Origin: Closterium sp. NIES-65
Lineage: Eukaryota > Streptophyta > Zygnematophyceae > Desmidiales > Closteriaceae
Reading direction: 5' to 3'
Assembly (NCBI GenBank): GCA_948144175.1
Contig: CANXME010002192.1
Coordinates: 1,488,001-1,552,000, forward strand
DNA: 64,000 bases
Shown in pieces: positions 11,206 through 24,020 of the stretch; position 1 is the stretch's first letter; every line of letters begins with the position of its first letter. The notes beneath the pieces were generated by a model that was not told the origin of the DNA, ran no database searches, and saw nothing but the letters and a program-made list of their open reading frames with translations. A program made the position numbers and the translations under genes.

Positions 11206-11245
11206 CCACGTCGGCGGCGACATGACACTTGCGCCGCCGACGTGG
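11206..11245. repeat. Perfect 14-bp inverted repeat with 12-nt loop
   Basis: CCACGTCGGCGGCG at 11206-11219 pairs with CGCCGCCGACGTGG at 11232-11245. It is very GC-rich and lies 5' of the pogo-like transposase gene. It could be a subterminal transposase site or a hairpin in the leader; no function is shown. Confidence 0.8.
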
Positions 11246-11656
11246 ATGCGCGCCGCCACCTCACTCAGATTCCCAAGGAAGCATCGAGACGTTTTTGATT
11301 TCCTCGCGCTGCCTATCACCGCTTCATTGGAATTGACAATGAAGCGTCAACTCGCGGTCCGAACCACCCCATTCCCCCGAACAGAAACGCTAACCCCCCC
11401 CAAATTAAGTAAAACACAAGAAAAAACCTCATGGGACCTCGCGTATGCCTTAAGCGTACCTATCCGGTTCACACCAAATGTCACATTTCTGCTAAATAAC
11501 ATCTGCATAGCACTGCGCCCACCGCAACTGATCACGCCCTTCGACAAGCTCAAACTCCCTGCTGAATGAATGGTCGCGCAAGTCGTAAAGCCCATAAATT
11601 TACTCGACATTCACGATTAACTAGCAATAGCCTGTGTTCTTCTACTTGTAGCTGCC

Positions 11657-13584
11657 ATGGCTCGCCAGCGACGCCACCGCTCTCAGATTACTCTCAGCAT
11701 CAAGCGCGCCATCTGTGCCAAGCAAGAGGCACATCCGCATTTGCGTCACGAGGACATTGCACGCTGGTGCTTCACTCGTTATGGCATTCGGCCTCACCGT
11801 ACCACGGTGACCAAGATACTCAGCGAGGATTCTCGTTGGAGCTCGTCCAGCAGCGAAGATGCTGACAGCATGCGGGTTCGTGGTGGCGCTCACCCAGACT
11901 TGGAGCTTGAGCTGAAGAAATTTGTCGACCAGGCCAATAAGGCAGGTGTGCCGCTCATGCTTGAGACTATCCGTGACCACACCAAGCTTGTTGCCCGTGA
12001 GCTGGGGAAGCCGCCAAGCTTTCGGTGTTCGACCGGATGGGTACGGCGAGCCATGAAGCGTCTGGGCATCCGGTACTTCGCTCTTTCTGGTGAGGCAGCA
12101 GAGGCAGACATGCATGCCGTGAGAACGTGCCGGGAGCAAATGCCAAAGCTGTTGCTCCATCTGGCGGTCCCTCCGCGCAACGTGCTCAACTTCGACGAGA
12201 CGGGAGTCTACGTCTCTGCCCTGCCGAGGAGGACATATGGCCGTGCTCGCGTCGCCGGTCGTAAAATCGCGAAGGATCGGCTCACGGTCGGATTTCTCTG
12301 CAACGCTGACGGCAGCACATTCTGGCGTCCCCTGATCATTTCCAAATCGAAGCGCCCTGTCGATTTTCGCCCCGATTACGACCCTGAGCCGTATTGCTAC
12401 TGGCGCTCCAACAGGAAAGGTTGGATGACCAAGGAGGTACGAAGAAACACTGTAATTGAATACTTGGTTGTTGCGTTTCTTGCTTCTTCATTCTCCCGGT
12501 CACAACTCCCTGTGAGAAACTGTAACTTGGCTGTTACCCCGCCCCCTTCGCGATGCAGTTGTTCACGCACTTCATTGAGAAACTGAACGCGGCTATGTAT
12601 GCTGAGGGTCGCGACGTGGTCATCTTGCTTGATAACGCCAGCAGCCACACGTTGCTCACCGAGACGGCCGGGACGGAGGACCTTTTTAGCTTCCGCACAC
12701 GCACGTTGAGCAACGTGCGTTTGGTGTACCTTCCACCGAACACCACGTGCTTCACGCAGCCCCTTGATCAGGGGATCATCAAGAAGGCGAAGACCACGTA
12801 CAAGAAGCTGTGGCTCATGGACCTTACAAGGCAGTGGGAGGAGGACCGTCGCCGGGCGTCACTTGCGCGTTACAAGCCGAACATGCGTGACGTCGTGGAG
12901 TGGATATACGACTCATGGATGAACGTCGGAGCCAGGACGGTGCAGCTCTGCTGGTGGAACACGGGCTGCCTCCCAAATGCGTGGGAGATGCAGCTGGAAT
13001 ACGTCTATGCACGGCATAACGAGGCTCCTGAAGAAGCGGATGAATCGCGCGAGGATGAGCTGCAGGGTGTCGGGCGTCTCATCACTGGCCTTTCTCTGGG
13101 GTGCGCCGCCATCGCCGCCGAGGAGTATGTCGCAGCGGACGACAGCCTGCCTACGTGCGACATGGGCGGGCCCGATCCCCTCTCGTCGGAGCCTGCAGAA
13201 CATCCAACCAGGGAGGAGTGGGAGTTCCCACTGCCAGCGGCGGCCGCCTTTGATGGTGACATGAACAGCCGCGATTCACGCCGTACAGCTCGTGCGGCGT
13301 GCGAAATGCTCATCGGCTACGCGCGGTCCATCAATGTCGCCCCGCGTGATCTCACGGTCCTCTTTGACATCCGCAACCCGGCTGTCCGCGAGCGGCTCGA
13401 GCGGGCCAGCCCGGTGTTGAACCTCAACGAGCAGCCCTTCACCGCGTCCTCTACCCCTGGGCGAGGCCGGGTGCTCCCGCCGTCGATCACGGGCACGAGC
13501 CGTCTCAGCGAGCTCGTTGCCGGCGGTGTCTACGCCGTCATGGGGACGTACGACGCATCGGCCGAGTGGATGAACCGCCTGTGA
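11657..13584 (+). CDS. pogo/Tigger-like DDE transposase (two exons, about 601 aa)
   Basis: Exons 11657-12436 and 12559-13584 are joined by a 122-bp GT-AG intron in phase 0. The start is ATG in GCCATGGCT context and the stop is TGA. The N-terminal 60-70 residues form a helix-turn-helix (SIKRAICAKQEAHPHL...IARWCFTRYGI) as in CENP-B/pogo proteins, followed by a second DNA-binding segment to about residue 135. The DDE_1 catalytic region shows LNFDETGV, LLDNASSH and LPPNTTCFTQPLDQGII, the classic pogo/jerky/CENP-B pattern with its acidic residues in place. The C-terminal 180 residues are acidic and variable. The family cuts and pastes at TA dinucleotides in the nucleus. I see no break in the reading frame, so it may be active or recently so. 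A domesticated CENP-B-like host gene is the alternative. Confidence 0.85.
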
Positions 13585-14023
13585 AGATGTCCTGCAAGCC
13601 ATGCTAAGTGATGAACCTGGGGGAGGAGATTATGTGTTGTGGAAATAATGTTGGGTGAGGTTCCAAGGTGGAGTTACGAGTTGGTTTTTTGTTGGAGTGG
13701 GGCTGGGGAGGGATTTGTTGTGTGTGGTTGGGTTACAGTACACTACGTGGCAAAATTGCAGTTGCTCAAATGAGCGGTTGGGGTGTTTGTGTCTGATTGT
13801 GTGAATTGTTGTTTCTTGGTGGCACAGTAGTTGATCTTCAAAGTGGTAACTACGAACATGCAAACAGAACAAACTACGCAGGTCAACAGTACCAGGGAAA
13901 CGCCAAGCATGTTACATCTGTGCAAACATACAATCACCTCTACCCTTTGACGAGATTGGCGAGTATAAGCGAATTGCTATTGCCCATTTGAGGAACATTC
14001 CGCCCGTCTACCTGGTGTGACTG

Positions 14024-15317
14024 TAATGAGCATTGACTGTACCTGCAGATTGTCGAAAGCCTTTCTACTTGTTTTCTCCCCACCCCCCTCGATCACCATT
14101 TACCTCTATTAACAGTCGCGCACTGTACAGGTGGACCACAAACCATGGTTTACGTGGCGTTTCTGCTTGGGTGCTTACGAGCGTTTTCATTGGTCCGCTG
14201 TCTCAGACAAATATGGCGATAGATCGGGAGATGTGTGGGGCTTGTTGACAACCAACACAACGCACGCAATTTCTCCTTTGCGAGAAAATGTTGGTTGATT
14301 GTTGCCACGTCATCCAAGTATCGGAAACTCTTTATGTAACCAATTTGGAGTCATGCCATTTATGGAACAGTTTTACTATGTGCTTTGTTTTTGTTTGGGT
14401 GTTCGTTTTTGCTAACTTTTTTTTGTTACCACAAGAGTTTAATAATGTGTTCTTAACATTAATATTTTTTGTACATAGTTTCCAACATGTTATTATTATA
14501 TAATGACTTGTACAATTATACTAATGTTTTGATTACATTTCTCCATCGTGTAAAAACTATTGTTCTGAATGTGTACTGTATTTTGAGTACTGTTATGGTG
14601 ATATTGTAGATGTAGTTACTGGTTTTATATGTGGTTTGGTTGTTTTAACATATACATGTTCACTGTCTTGTATCGAAGCTAGTTATTGAAAAGCAATTTT
14701 TGTTGTTTGTTTCTAAACATATAATTCTCTGCCAAAATGCCCCGCATCTCACGGTTCATCAATTCGCCAACAGAACGCATTTCAGGTCCACAATTATTGG
14801 TGCATCTCGTATGAATCGTGCAGGAACGCTGTACACCGTATAATAAAAACATTGTACCTCAAGTCACCGCTTTGATCCTCATTATACCGCGCTGTCAAAG
14901 AGAGCCCTGTTCGTGCGCGACTCCATCACTCCTCCCTCCACACTCCACCCATCCCTGAGATTCACTCCATAATTCACTCGACATCTAGGCAACTCTGTGT
15001 TCAGAAACGTGAATCTGGCTTCCATTGTAGAGATAACGCAACGACCGTTTGTCGCCTTAGCAGCCGCGTCGCGCTAAGCTGCGACGAATCTGCAGCAGCT
15101 GAAGCAACGGCGCAACAAGCGACGTGACGCGGTAGCGAAAGGACCAGAGAGAGGGCACATACGTGTCCACGACGCGAAAAGGTGAGCTCTCTGACGGCAA
15201 TTTTACCTCCCTCCCTTTCACGAGCCTACCGCCCCACATAGTGCTCACGCCGTGTCAATCCTGAGTTGTAGATGCCGGCAACTGCATCAGGAAATCTGCG
15301 TTATACATTGACGTGGC
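14024..15317. other. Intergenic stretch, nothing recognised
   Basis: Markedly AT-rich between about 14300 and 14700, then more mixed. Short ORFs only. No repeats or RNA genes recognised. Confidence 0.45.
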
Positions 15318-16770
<1,453 letters not shown>

Positions 16771-16976
16771 GCCACTCTCGCATCCCTGCTCATTGCCGCT
16801 CTGGCTCTCTGACGGCTCCACTTGCTCTGTCACACCCTTTTCCCTCATCTCCCTGGCCAGTTCACCGTAGGAGAGGGCTGCCTGTTGGAGCAGTGGTGAC
16901 ACACCGAACACTTGTCGTGGAGCAAAGAGTTGTTCTGTTCCCTGTGTAATTCGTCAAGGTATCTCAAAACAACAAC

Positions 16977-16993
16977 CCCCCCCCCCCCCCCCC
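16977..16993. repeat. Poly-C run (about 17 bp)
   Basis: Uninterrupted C tract between the CT satellite and the next repeat block. Length may be uncertain because such runs are hard to sequence. Confidence 0.8.
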
Positions 16994-17029
16994 CACCTCT
17001 CCTAATTTCCTATCTTGCCCCATGCACGC

Positions 17030-17365
17030 CCTCTCTGTCCCATTCACTCCCACTCTGCCCGTCTCACTCCCTCTCTGCCCCATTCACTCACGCTCTGTCC
17101 CATTCACTCCCTCTCTGCCCCATTCACTCTCGCTCTGCCCCATTCACTCCCTCGTTGCCCCATTCACTCCCTGTCTGCCCCAGTCAGTCCCTCTCTTGCC
17201 AAATTCCCTCCTCCTTTGCCACGTTCACTCCCTCTCTGCCCCATTCACTCACGCTCTGCCCCATTCACTCCCTCTCTGCCCCATTCACTCACGCTCTGCC
17301 CCATTCACTCCCTCTCTGCCCCATTCACTCACGCTCTGCCCCATTCACTCCCTCTCTGCCCCATG
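17030..17365. repeat. 21-bp minisatellite CCATTCACTCCCTCTCTGCCC
   Basis: About 15 copies of a 21-bp pyrimidine-rich unit with CGCTCTG/CTCTCTG variants, ending directly before ATGCATTCAG and the start codon of the Plavaka-like transposase. It could serve as an extended polypyrimidine tract of an upstream intron, since its last bases read as a 3' splice site (CATTCAG). Confidence 0.9.
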
Positions 17366-17372
17366 CATTCAG

Positions 17373-20364
17373 ATGAGCTACCGCTGCCCTGCCTGCAAGG
17401 TCAACACCTTCTTGACCCAACAGGGCATGGAGAGTCACATGCGTAGCTCAAGCTGCCCTGCAAAGCGTGCAATGACACCTACGCCGTACTTCACAAGTAA
17501 CCCTGGGCTGCATAAACGCCCTCGCATACCCACCGTAGCACCCAATCCTATTCCCACTGCTGTTGCTTTGACTTCAGCCGTGCCCATGTCAACCCCTCTT
17601 CACGAACATCTACATGCTTTTCCAGTGCCATGTACCGGGGGTGATTTTCTGACAGAGGTGCATTTGGATGATAGTGCTTCTAGCAACGTTAGTTCTAGTG
17701 ATTCCGAGAATGCAAGCTTACCATGTGATGCAGATGATTATATCGTGCCGGACGACATTCAGGAGGGAAGTGATGGGAACGTGTTGCCTGATAACGGTCT
17801 AGCTGCAACGTCGCCAGAAACACCCTTCAACAGCAGGGATGCATTCGCGCAATGGTTGCTAGCCAACAATATCTCCCAAAAGGCAATCAAAGCCTTGTTT
17901 AACATTCTCTTCCACCATGCATTTGAGCTCTCTCAGCTGAAAGGATGGAAGTCTGCGCGCGATTTCCAACAGTACGTCGAATCACGGGCCCCGGATAAGC
18001 ATCGCGGGTGGAGACGCAAAACCGTTCGAGCGGGGAACAAGGCGTGGCTCGAATATTGGTACTGCGATGGACTGGTCGCTCTTCAGGATCTACTAAAGGA
18101 CCCCAATCTCGCTCCAAATATGAGCATGGAGGCTCGCGTCGTTAAAGATGGCACCATGCGAGTTTACTCAACACCCGAAACCGCGCTATGGTGGGAGGAG
18201 CTTCAAAAGAATATACGTGAAGTCAACCCGGAAGGTGTTGTCGCTCCTCTCATTCTTGCAAGTGATGAGACCCATATGGATCAGCGTGGGAAGGCTAAAG
18301 GGCATCCCGTGTATTTGACACTAGGAAATATTGACAAGGACGATAGGTGGAAGCCCTATGGGCACGTCTTGCTTGCCTTGCTCCCGGAGTATCCCGAAGA
18401 GTATGATTCCCTAGATATGACGCTGATCTTCCATTATATCATGAACGAGGAGCTAGCGGGGTTGAAGCGTGCTTCTCATACGGGTATAGATATGGTCGAC
18501 TCGGCGGGGAAAACAATCAACGTGTGGCCATCCATGTATGCACATGTCACGGATTACCCGGAATCGTGCAAAGTAACGTGCACGAAGTCGGGATCGACGA
18601 ACTTTCCTTGCTCACTATGCAAGGTTCATAAGGACAAGCTTGCGTTGTTCACCGACCGCATTCAAGCGCGGACGCCATCGGAGCAACGCGCCATTGTTCT
18701 CTCGGTGCGGACAAAGACGATCCAACCAGATGGCGATGACGCCATTTCGACTCACCCGGTCCAGGTATGTTACAAACTCCCCTTCCATTTTGAATTATGT
18801 TATAACCCTCGTCTAACTATCGTATGCTATACGCGCAGAGTTACCTTTGGGGATGGCGGTGGGAAGCGGAGAGCTTGCTCAACCCGTATCTTGCGGTGCT
18901 TCCTGATATCATGCATCAAGCCGACCTAGGCCTTTTCGAGCACATTGTGGATAGCATTCGAGCGCACATTAGGGAAAACTATCACAGGAAGATGAAGTTG
19001 CTAGATCAACGTCTAAAACAACTTAAAAAGTCCACACGTGGTGGATGCATGAGGCTGCCATCGGGTGAATACTTCGCCAAAGGTGCAAATTACCAAGCGT
19101 TCGAGCATCGTTCTGTGATGCAGGTTCTGCCCTTTATTGCGGAAGGGTGCATTACGGATGACCAAATGAAAGCTTTGGTTTCGTACATCGAGTGGTACCT
19201 GGAGTGCGCACGTGCATGCGAGCACACCGATGGCAGTCTGCACGAATTGAAGACCAAGGCTCAACGGTGAGTTGCTTATCTATTCGACGCAGTATGACAT
19301 GCCGCAATTAGCCTACTAACTCTGGGTGTGTTCACAACCCAATTGTCGCGCAGGATGCTCTACGGTTTGACTACACATTTCCCGCAGACTTCGGACTGGA
19401 ACTTCATCAAGATGCATCTCGTTAGCCACTTCATAGATACGATACGGCGTTCAGGCTTGCTAGACCACTACTCTGCACAACTCTACGAGCACTTGCACAT
19501 CGAATACATAAAAACTCCCTATCGCTCCTCGAATAAGCGTAGTGTGAACGCGCAGGTGGTACAGAGTGAGGTACAGCGCTTGCGTTTGCAGTCCATTGCA
19601 CCCATGCTAGCCAAGAAGAAGACGTACGATACAGCCATGATCAAGGTGAGCTAATTCCTCTATTCGCATGTGTGCATGTCAAGTACGACTTGAATCTCAA
19701 ACGTGCATGTCCATTGCTATTAACGTCTGCAGGCACAGCGGACAAGCGTGCGTGTGCTCTCGCGACGATCTTGGCTCCTACACGTCCCTCGCGGTCGGAC
19801 AGCTGCTCCTTTTTGCGTCCCGAACGCCGCACAACCGAAGCGTGACAAGAAGCTGGAGAAGGAGACTGGGGCAGATTTGGCACACCTAAGAGCGGCCCTT
19901 GACGCTGCCCCTGCGTGCAACAACCAGGGGTCGAACATCAAGAGCATACAGGTACAATGTTTTTATACTATAGAATACCGTTCACTAGGGCGACATCACC
20001 TCTAAGCCCATTGTTTTTGTAATGTCTGCAGGTACACTGGGAGTTGGCCATGCCAGCAGCAGTTGACGCACAGTACAGCCGACTGCCCCATCGTGTACGT
20101 GCCCTGCCAATACACCATGGACGTCCATGGTACTCAGACGTGGTGGTGAAAGGGGAGACCGACAATGGGACGGAAGAGTGGTACGCTAAGGTTCTTTTAC
20201 TATTTCACTGCAAAGTAGATGGGAGGACCATGGAGTACGCATATATCAAGTACTACCAGATCCAACCTAGAAAGGATAAGTTGACGGGGTGCACTAGACT
20301 TAGGGGGCCTGCATTAAGGCAGCGTTACCGGGTCATTGAGATACATAGCATTGTCAAAGTTTGA
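17373..20364 (+). CDS. Plavaka-like (CACTA-related) transposase, five exons, about 887 aa
   Basis: Exons are 17373-18764, 18839-19266, 19354-19645, 19733-19951 and 20032-20364; all introns GT-AG with consistent phase. Residues 3-26 hold a C-x2-C-x13-H-x5-C zinc-binding motif (CPAC...H...C), and an acidic Ser-rich linker follows. The catalytic region shows LILASDETHMDQRGKAKGHP, VYLTLGNID, WPSMYAHVTDYPESCKV, a CSLC pair, VLPDIMHQADLGLFEH and DWNFIKMHLVSHFIDTIRR. This order (D..T.....G...YP.YL..GN, a cysteine pair, D..HQ..KG.F..H, K.H...H) is what I know from Plavaka transposases, described mainly in basidiomycete fungi. The last exon may be an accessory domain. Its last few codons and stop come from the solo LTR at 20352; the duplicate copy runs about 25 codons further. 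Otherwise open, so possibly functional. Exact superfamily placement is by recalled motifs only. Confidence 0.7.
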
Positions 20365-20481
20365 AGAAAGAAAGAGGAGTGAACTAGCAGAAATGGGGAT
20401 ACAAATAGCAAACCCTAGAAGGGTTGTACTCACTATAGAGCACCCCACTACAGGCTAGAACATAAGAATAATATTCTGACA
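20352..20481 (-). repeat. Solo LTR (130 bp), copia-type
   Basis: Plus strand starts TGTCAAAG and ends ATTCTGACA. AGCAT lies directly on both sides (20347-20351 and 20482-20486), a perfect 5-bp target duplication. Reverse-complemented it closely matches the LTRs of the leader-only element at 51178-52683, also 130 bp. It sits in the last codons of the Plavaka-like transposase. Loss of the interior by recombination between LTRs is the usual origin. Confidence 0.92.
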
Positions 20482-20639
20482 AGCATCAAACGAGCCGTTC
20501 ATCTCGTTCGGCGCGTTGGTGAGGTGGATTCCTGGTTGGTAAACGGTTTTGCATGGTGGCTCCTGAATACTATGACATCGTAGATGATACGAAGGTATTG
20601 TAGATGATTGAAGCATTTACTACATACTGAGCATGCTAG

Positions 20640-21190
20640 TCAGGTAAGATGTCATTCGCCATAACTGGAATCGAGTTGTGATGTTCCGAAAATGCGAGAA
20701 AACATTGGAATCTGTGCAAGGATAGGCCTGTGCGCAACATGTAAGCTCGCCAACGTCTAGATGCCTTTTTTAGTCCTATTTCATTACACACCTCCCTAGT
20801 ACATCCTATTCCCTAGCCATAGAAGCAGGTTTGACCTCGTTCGCACAACTACGCAACACGTGGCACCTGTTTTTGCGTTTGCTAGCCTGAATCCGTGCAA
20901 GGATAGGCCTGTGCGCAACATGTTACTACGCCAACCTCCGGATGCTTTTTTAATCACTGTTTATTCACACAAATTCCTACTACATCCTATTCCCTAGCCA
21001 CATGAACTAGTTTGACCTCGTTCGCACAACTACGCAGCACGTGGCGCATGCGCGTGCGTTTGCTGGACTAAATCTGTGTGAGGATAGGCCTGTGCGCAAC
21101 ATGTCACCGTCTCAACGTCGGGGTCTTGTTTTTACCTATATTTCTTGACACATTTCCCTAGAATATTATATTCCCCAGCCATATTTTGCA
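20640..21190. repeat. 181-bp satellite array in transposon tail, about 3 copies
   Basis: The motif GATAGGCCTGTGCGCAACAT recurs at 20721, 20902 and 21083, exactly 181 bp apart, with CCCTAGCCAT and TTCGCACAACTACGCA as further anchors. Related to the array at 22985-24020. Confidence 0.9.
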
Positions 21191-21704
21191 CTGACATAAG
21201 GAATTTATACCGGACACTATTTTCGCAGCTTGATGTGTCGTGTTACTGTCACATATATTTCGGTTAACACCTAGATTTAGTCGATTACCTACATTTCAAT
21301 AGGTCTAATGATTCGCGAATTGCTAAAGATGATATCAAAAAACACACTCAAGGTGCAACCAAAGTACACAAATATTATGTAAGTTCTGGGCACTACTCTG
21401 AATAATTATAATTTAACCAGGCTATTCGTGCGTGTGTTATACAATGTACATCGCGCCATCAGAGGCAAATTACATAGCATTACTATGTTGGAAACACCTT
21501 TCGGCGGCCACGTCACGTATGCCAACAGCTGGCACAACACACCTTTTAGTGGCCAATGGGAAATCGCCGCACCGAACCAACGCTCTATCCCAGCCACGTT
21601 CATAGAACCGCCGCTGTGCTGGATAGGGTTAGGGGTGTCACCCTCGAGTGTTGCCGCGTGGCTTTGTACGCGTGGCTACGTCACGTGCAATGAACCTGGT
21701 TGCG
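21190..21704. repeat. 3' tail of transposon unit 1
   Basis: Noncoding sequence homologous to 24020-24501: shared anchors include TTGATGTGTCGT, AAATTACATAGCAT, ACTATGTTGGAAAC, GTGCTGGATAGGGT and GTGCAATGAACCTGGTTG. It ends where the duplicated exon begins, so it marks the unit junction. Confidence 0.8.
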
Positions 21705-22966
21705 TGGTATTTGGAGTGTGCACGAGCGGGCGAGCACACAGAGAAAAGTCTGCTCGACTTGAAGACCAAGGCGCACCGGTGAGTGGTGTTCGTTGCAATG
21801 CTTGACACGTCTTTATCATTCACCCTCCATGCCAAATCTGAATCATCCACTCTTTCTTGTGCAGGATGATACACGGCCTGACGACGCATTTCAAGCAGGC
21901 ATCAGATTGGAACTTCATCAAAATGCACCTGATTAGCCACTTCATAGATTCGATCCGTCGTGCAGGATTGCCAGAGCACTACTCCGCCCAGCTCTACGAG
22001 CACTTGCACATAGAGTTCATCAAAACACCATATCGCGCATCTAACAAGCGCACAGTGAACGCACAGGTTGTACAGAGCGAGGAGCAGCGCTTGCGATTGC
22101 AAGCAATCGCACCCATGCTTCGCGCGAAGAAGGCGTACAACACAGCGATGATCAAGGTGCGTGTCAGGTGGTTATTTTGTCGTGTCATTTGCATCATCGT
22201 TCGTTAACACGGTTTAACGTGGTGGTAGTATTCCCATTTCTCCCGCAGGCACAAAGGACGGGCGTGTGAGTGCTCTCGCGTCGATCTTGGCTCCTCCACG
22301 TTCCCCGCTGCAGGGAGGGGGCACCTTTCTGCATCCCGAATGCGCCACAGGCGAATCGTGATGCGATGCTCGAGAAGGAAATTGGGGCTGATCTAAAACA
22401 CCTGTGGACGGCGCTGAACGCAGCCCCTGGGTGCAACAACAAGGGAGAGGACATCGCGAGCATACAGGTGTGTTATGTTCATCAGTTCTACTAGTGACGA
22501 ATCACCATGTCCCTTCAGCCCCTAGATGCGAATGGTTGTGATACGTAGAATGTGTATTGTGTCTTCGTGTCAGGTGCATTGGGAAATGGCCATGCCATCG
22601 GCGGTCGACGCACAGTACAGCCGATTGCCTCATCGAGTGCGTGCCCTGCCGAGACACCATGGGCGGCCATGGTATTCAGACGTGGCCGTGAAGGGTGAGA
22701 CAGAGGCCGGCCACGAGGAGTGGTATGCAAAGGTCCTACTGCTGTTTCACTGCAAGGTGGATGGGCGGACAAAGGAGTACGCATATATCAAGTACTATGA
22801 CGTGCAGCCCGCATTAGATAGCGACACCAAGTGCAAGCGCCTGAAATGGCCCCCACTTGCAGCTAGGTATCAAGTGATTGAGATACATAGCATCAAGCGG
22901 GCTGTGCATCGGATTCAATTAGATAGGACTATAGATATGTGGCTGGTGAACCGTTTCGCATGGTGA
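21705..22966 (+). pseudogene. Duplicate 3' half of the Plavaka-like transposase gene
   Basis: Contains the end of exon 2 (21705-21778), exon 3 (21865-22155), exon 4 (22249-22467) and exon 5 (22574-22966), parallel to unit 1 with conserved splice sites; exon 4 is 219 bp in both. Exon 4 has one in-frame TGA (AQRTGV, stop, VLSRRSW) where unit 1 has Arg, a change needing two substitutions in CGT. The 3' end is not interrupted by an LTR and closes with WLVNRFAW and TGA. Lacking exon 1 and most of exon 2, it has no zinc finger or catalytic core and cannot make a transposase alone. Protein identity to unit 1 looks near 75-80 percent by eye. Confidence 0.85.
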
Positions 22967-22984
22967 TGTAATGCTAGACGTTGT

Positions 22985-24020
22985 GAATGACACCAAACTT
23001 GTCCAGCATGCTCATCGTTATACAAACATGTCGTCGCTTGATCTTCCACTATTTCTTCACACACTTCTCATCATCACCCTATTACCTAGCCATAGGATGT
23101 TATTCCATCTCGTTAGCACAACTACACAGCTCATGGAGCATGTTTGTGCGTTTGCTGGCCCGAATCTGTGCGTGGATAGGCCAGCGCGCAACATGTCACT
23201 GCGCTAACGTCTAGATGCTATTGTTTCCACTATTTCTTCACACTGTTATCCTCATCATCCTATTACTTAGCCATAGGATCTGATTTCATTTCGTTTGCAC
23301 TACTACACAACTGGTGGCGCATGTTTGTGCGTTTGATGGCCTGAATGTGCGTGCGGATGTGCCTTTGCGCAACATGTCACCGCGCCAACATCTGGATGCT
23401 ATTTTTTCCACTATTTCTCCACACAATTCTCATCATCATCCTATTACCTAGCCATAGGAACTAATTTCATCTGGTTAGCACCACTATACAGCTCGTGGCG
23501 CATGATTGTGCGTTTGCTGGCCCGAATCTGCGCGAGGATATGCCTATGCGCAACATGTCATTGCGCCAACGTCTGGATGCCTTTTCTCCCCTATTTCTTC
23601 ATAAAGTTACCTAGTACATGATATTTCGTAGCCATAGGAACTGGTTTGAGCTCATTCGCACAACTACGCAGCACATGACACTCGTATGTGCGTTTACTAC
23701 CCTACAACTATGCAAAGGTAGGCCTGTGCGCAACGTGTCACTGTTTCAACGTCTCAGTGTTAATTTTACCTCGATTTCTTCACACGGTTCGCTAGTACAT
23801 CATATTGTTTGACGGTAGAAAATGGATTGAGATCATTCGCACAAGTACACAGCACGCGGCGCATGTCTGTGCAGTTGGTGGCCCGAAACTGTGCAAGCAC
23901 AGACCTGTGCGCAACATGTCACCGCACGCTCGGTTGGATGGTTTTTTTAACAGTATTTCTTCACACAGTTCTCTACTACCTCCTACTCCCTTGCCGTAGG
24001 AAGTGGTTTGACATCGCTCC
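22985..24020. repeat. 181-bp satellite array in transposon tail, about 5-6 copies
   Basis: Anchors near 23175, 23356, 23537, 23717 and 23898 are 180-181 bp apart. Same family as 20640-21190 but with more copies and more divergence, so the arrays expanded or shrank independently after duplication. Confidence 0.9.

Larger units (their letters stand above)
11052..14023 (+). mobile_element. pogo/Tigger-like DNA transposon (ends tentative)
   Basis: The transposase gene at 11657-13584 defines the element. Candidate ends are CAGTCAC at 11052 and its reverse complement GTGACTG ending 14023, each bordered by TA (11050-11051 and 14024-14025). TA target duplication and a CAGT start fit the pogo branch of Tc1/mariner. 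Only 7 bp of terminal repeat match, so these ends could be chance. About 600 bp of 5' and 440 bp of 3' noncoding sequence would flank the gene. Confidence 0.45.

Noticed and set aside
17022-17372. N-terminal extension of the Plavaka-like transposase into the 21-bp repeats
   Set aside because: The open frame is only repeat sequence (HSLPLCPIHSRSAPFT); the protein-like part starts at the ATG at 17373.
22515-22784. Minus-strand ORF of 89 codons
   Set aside because: Antisense shadow of exon 5 of the duplicated transposase.
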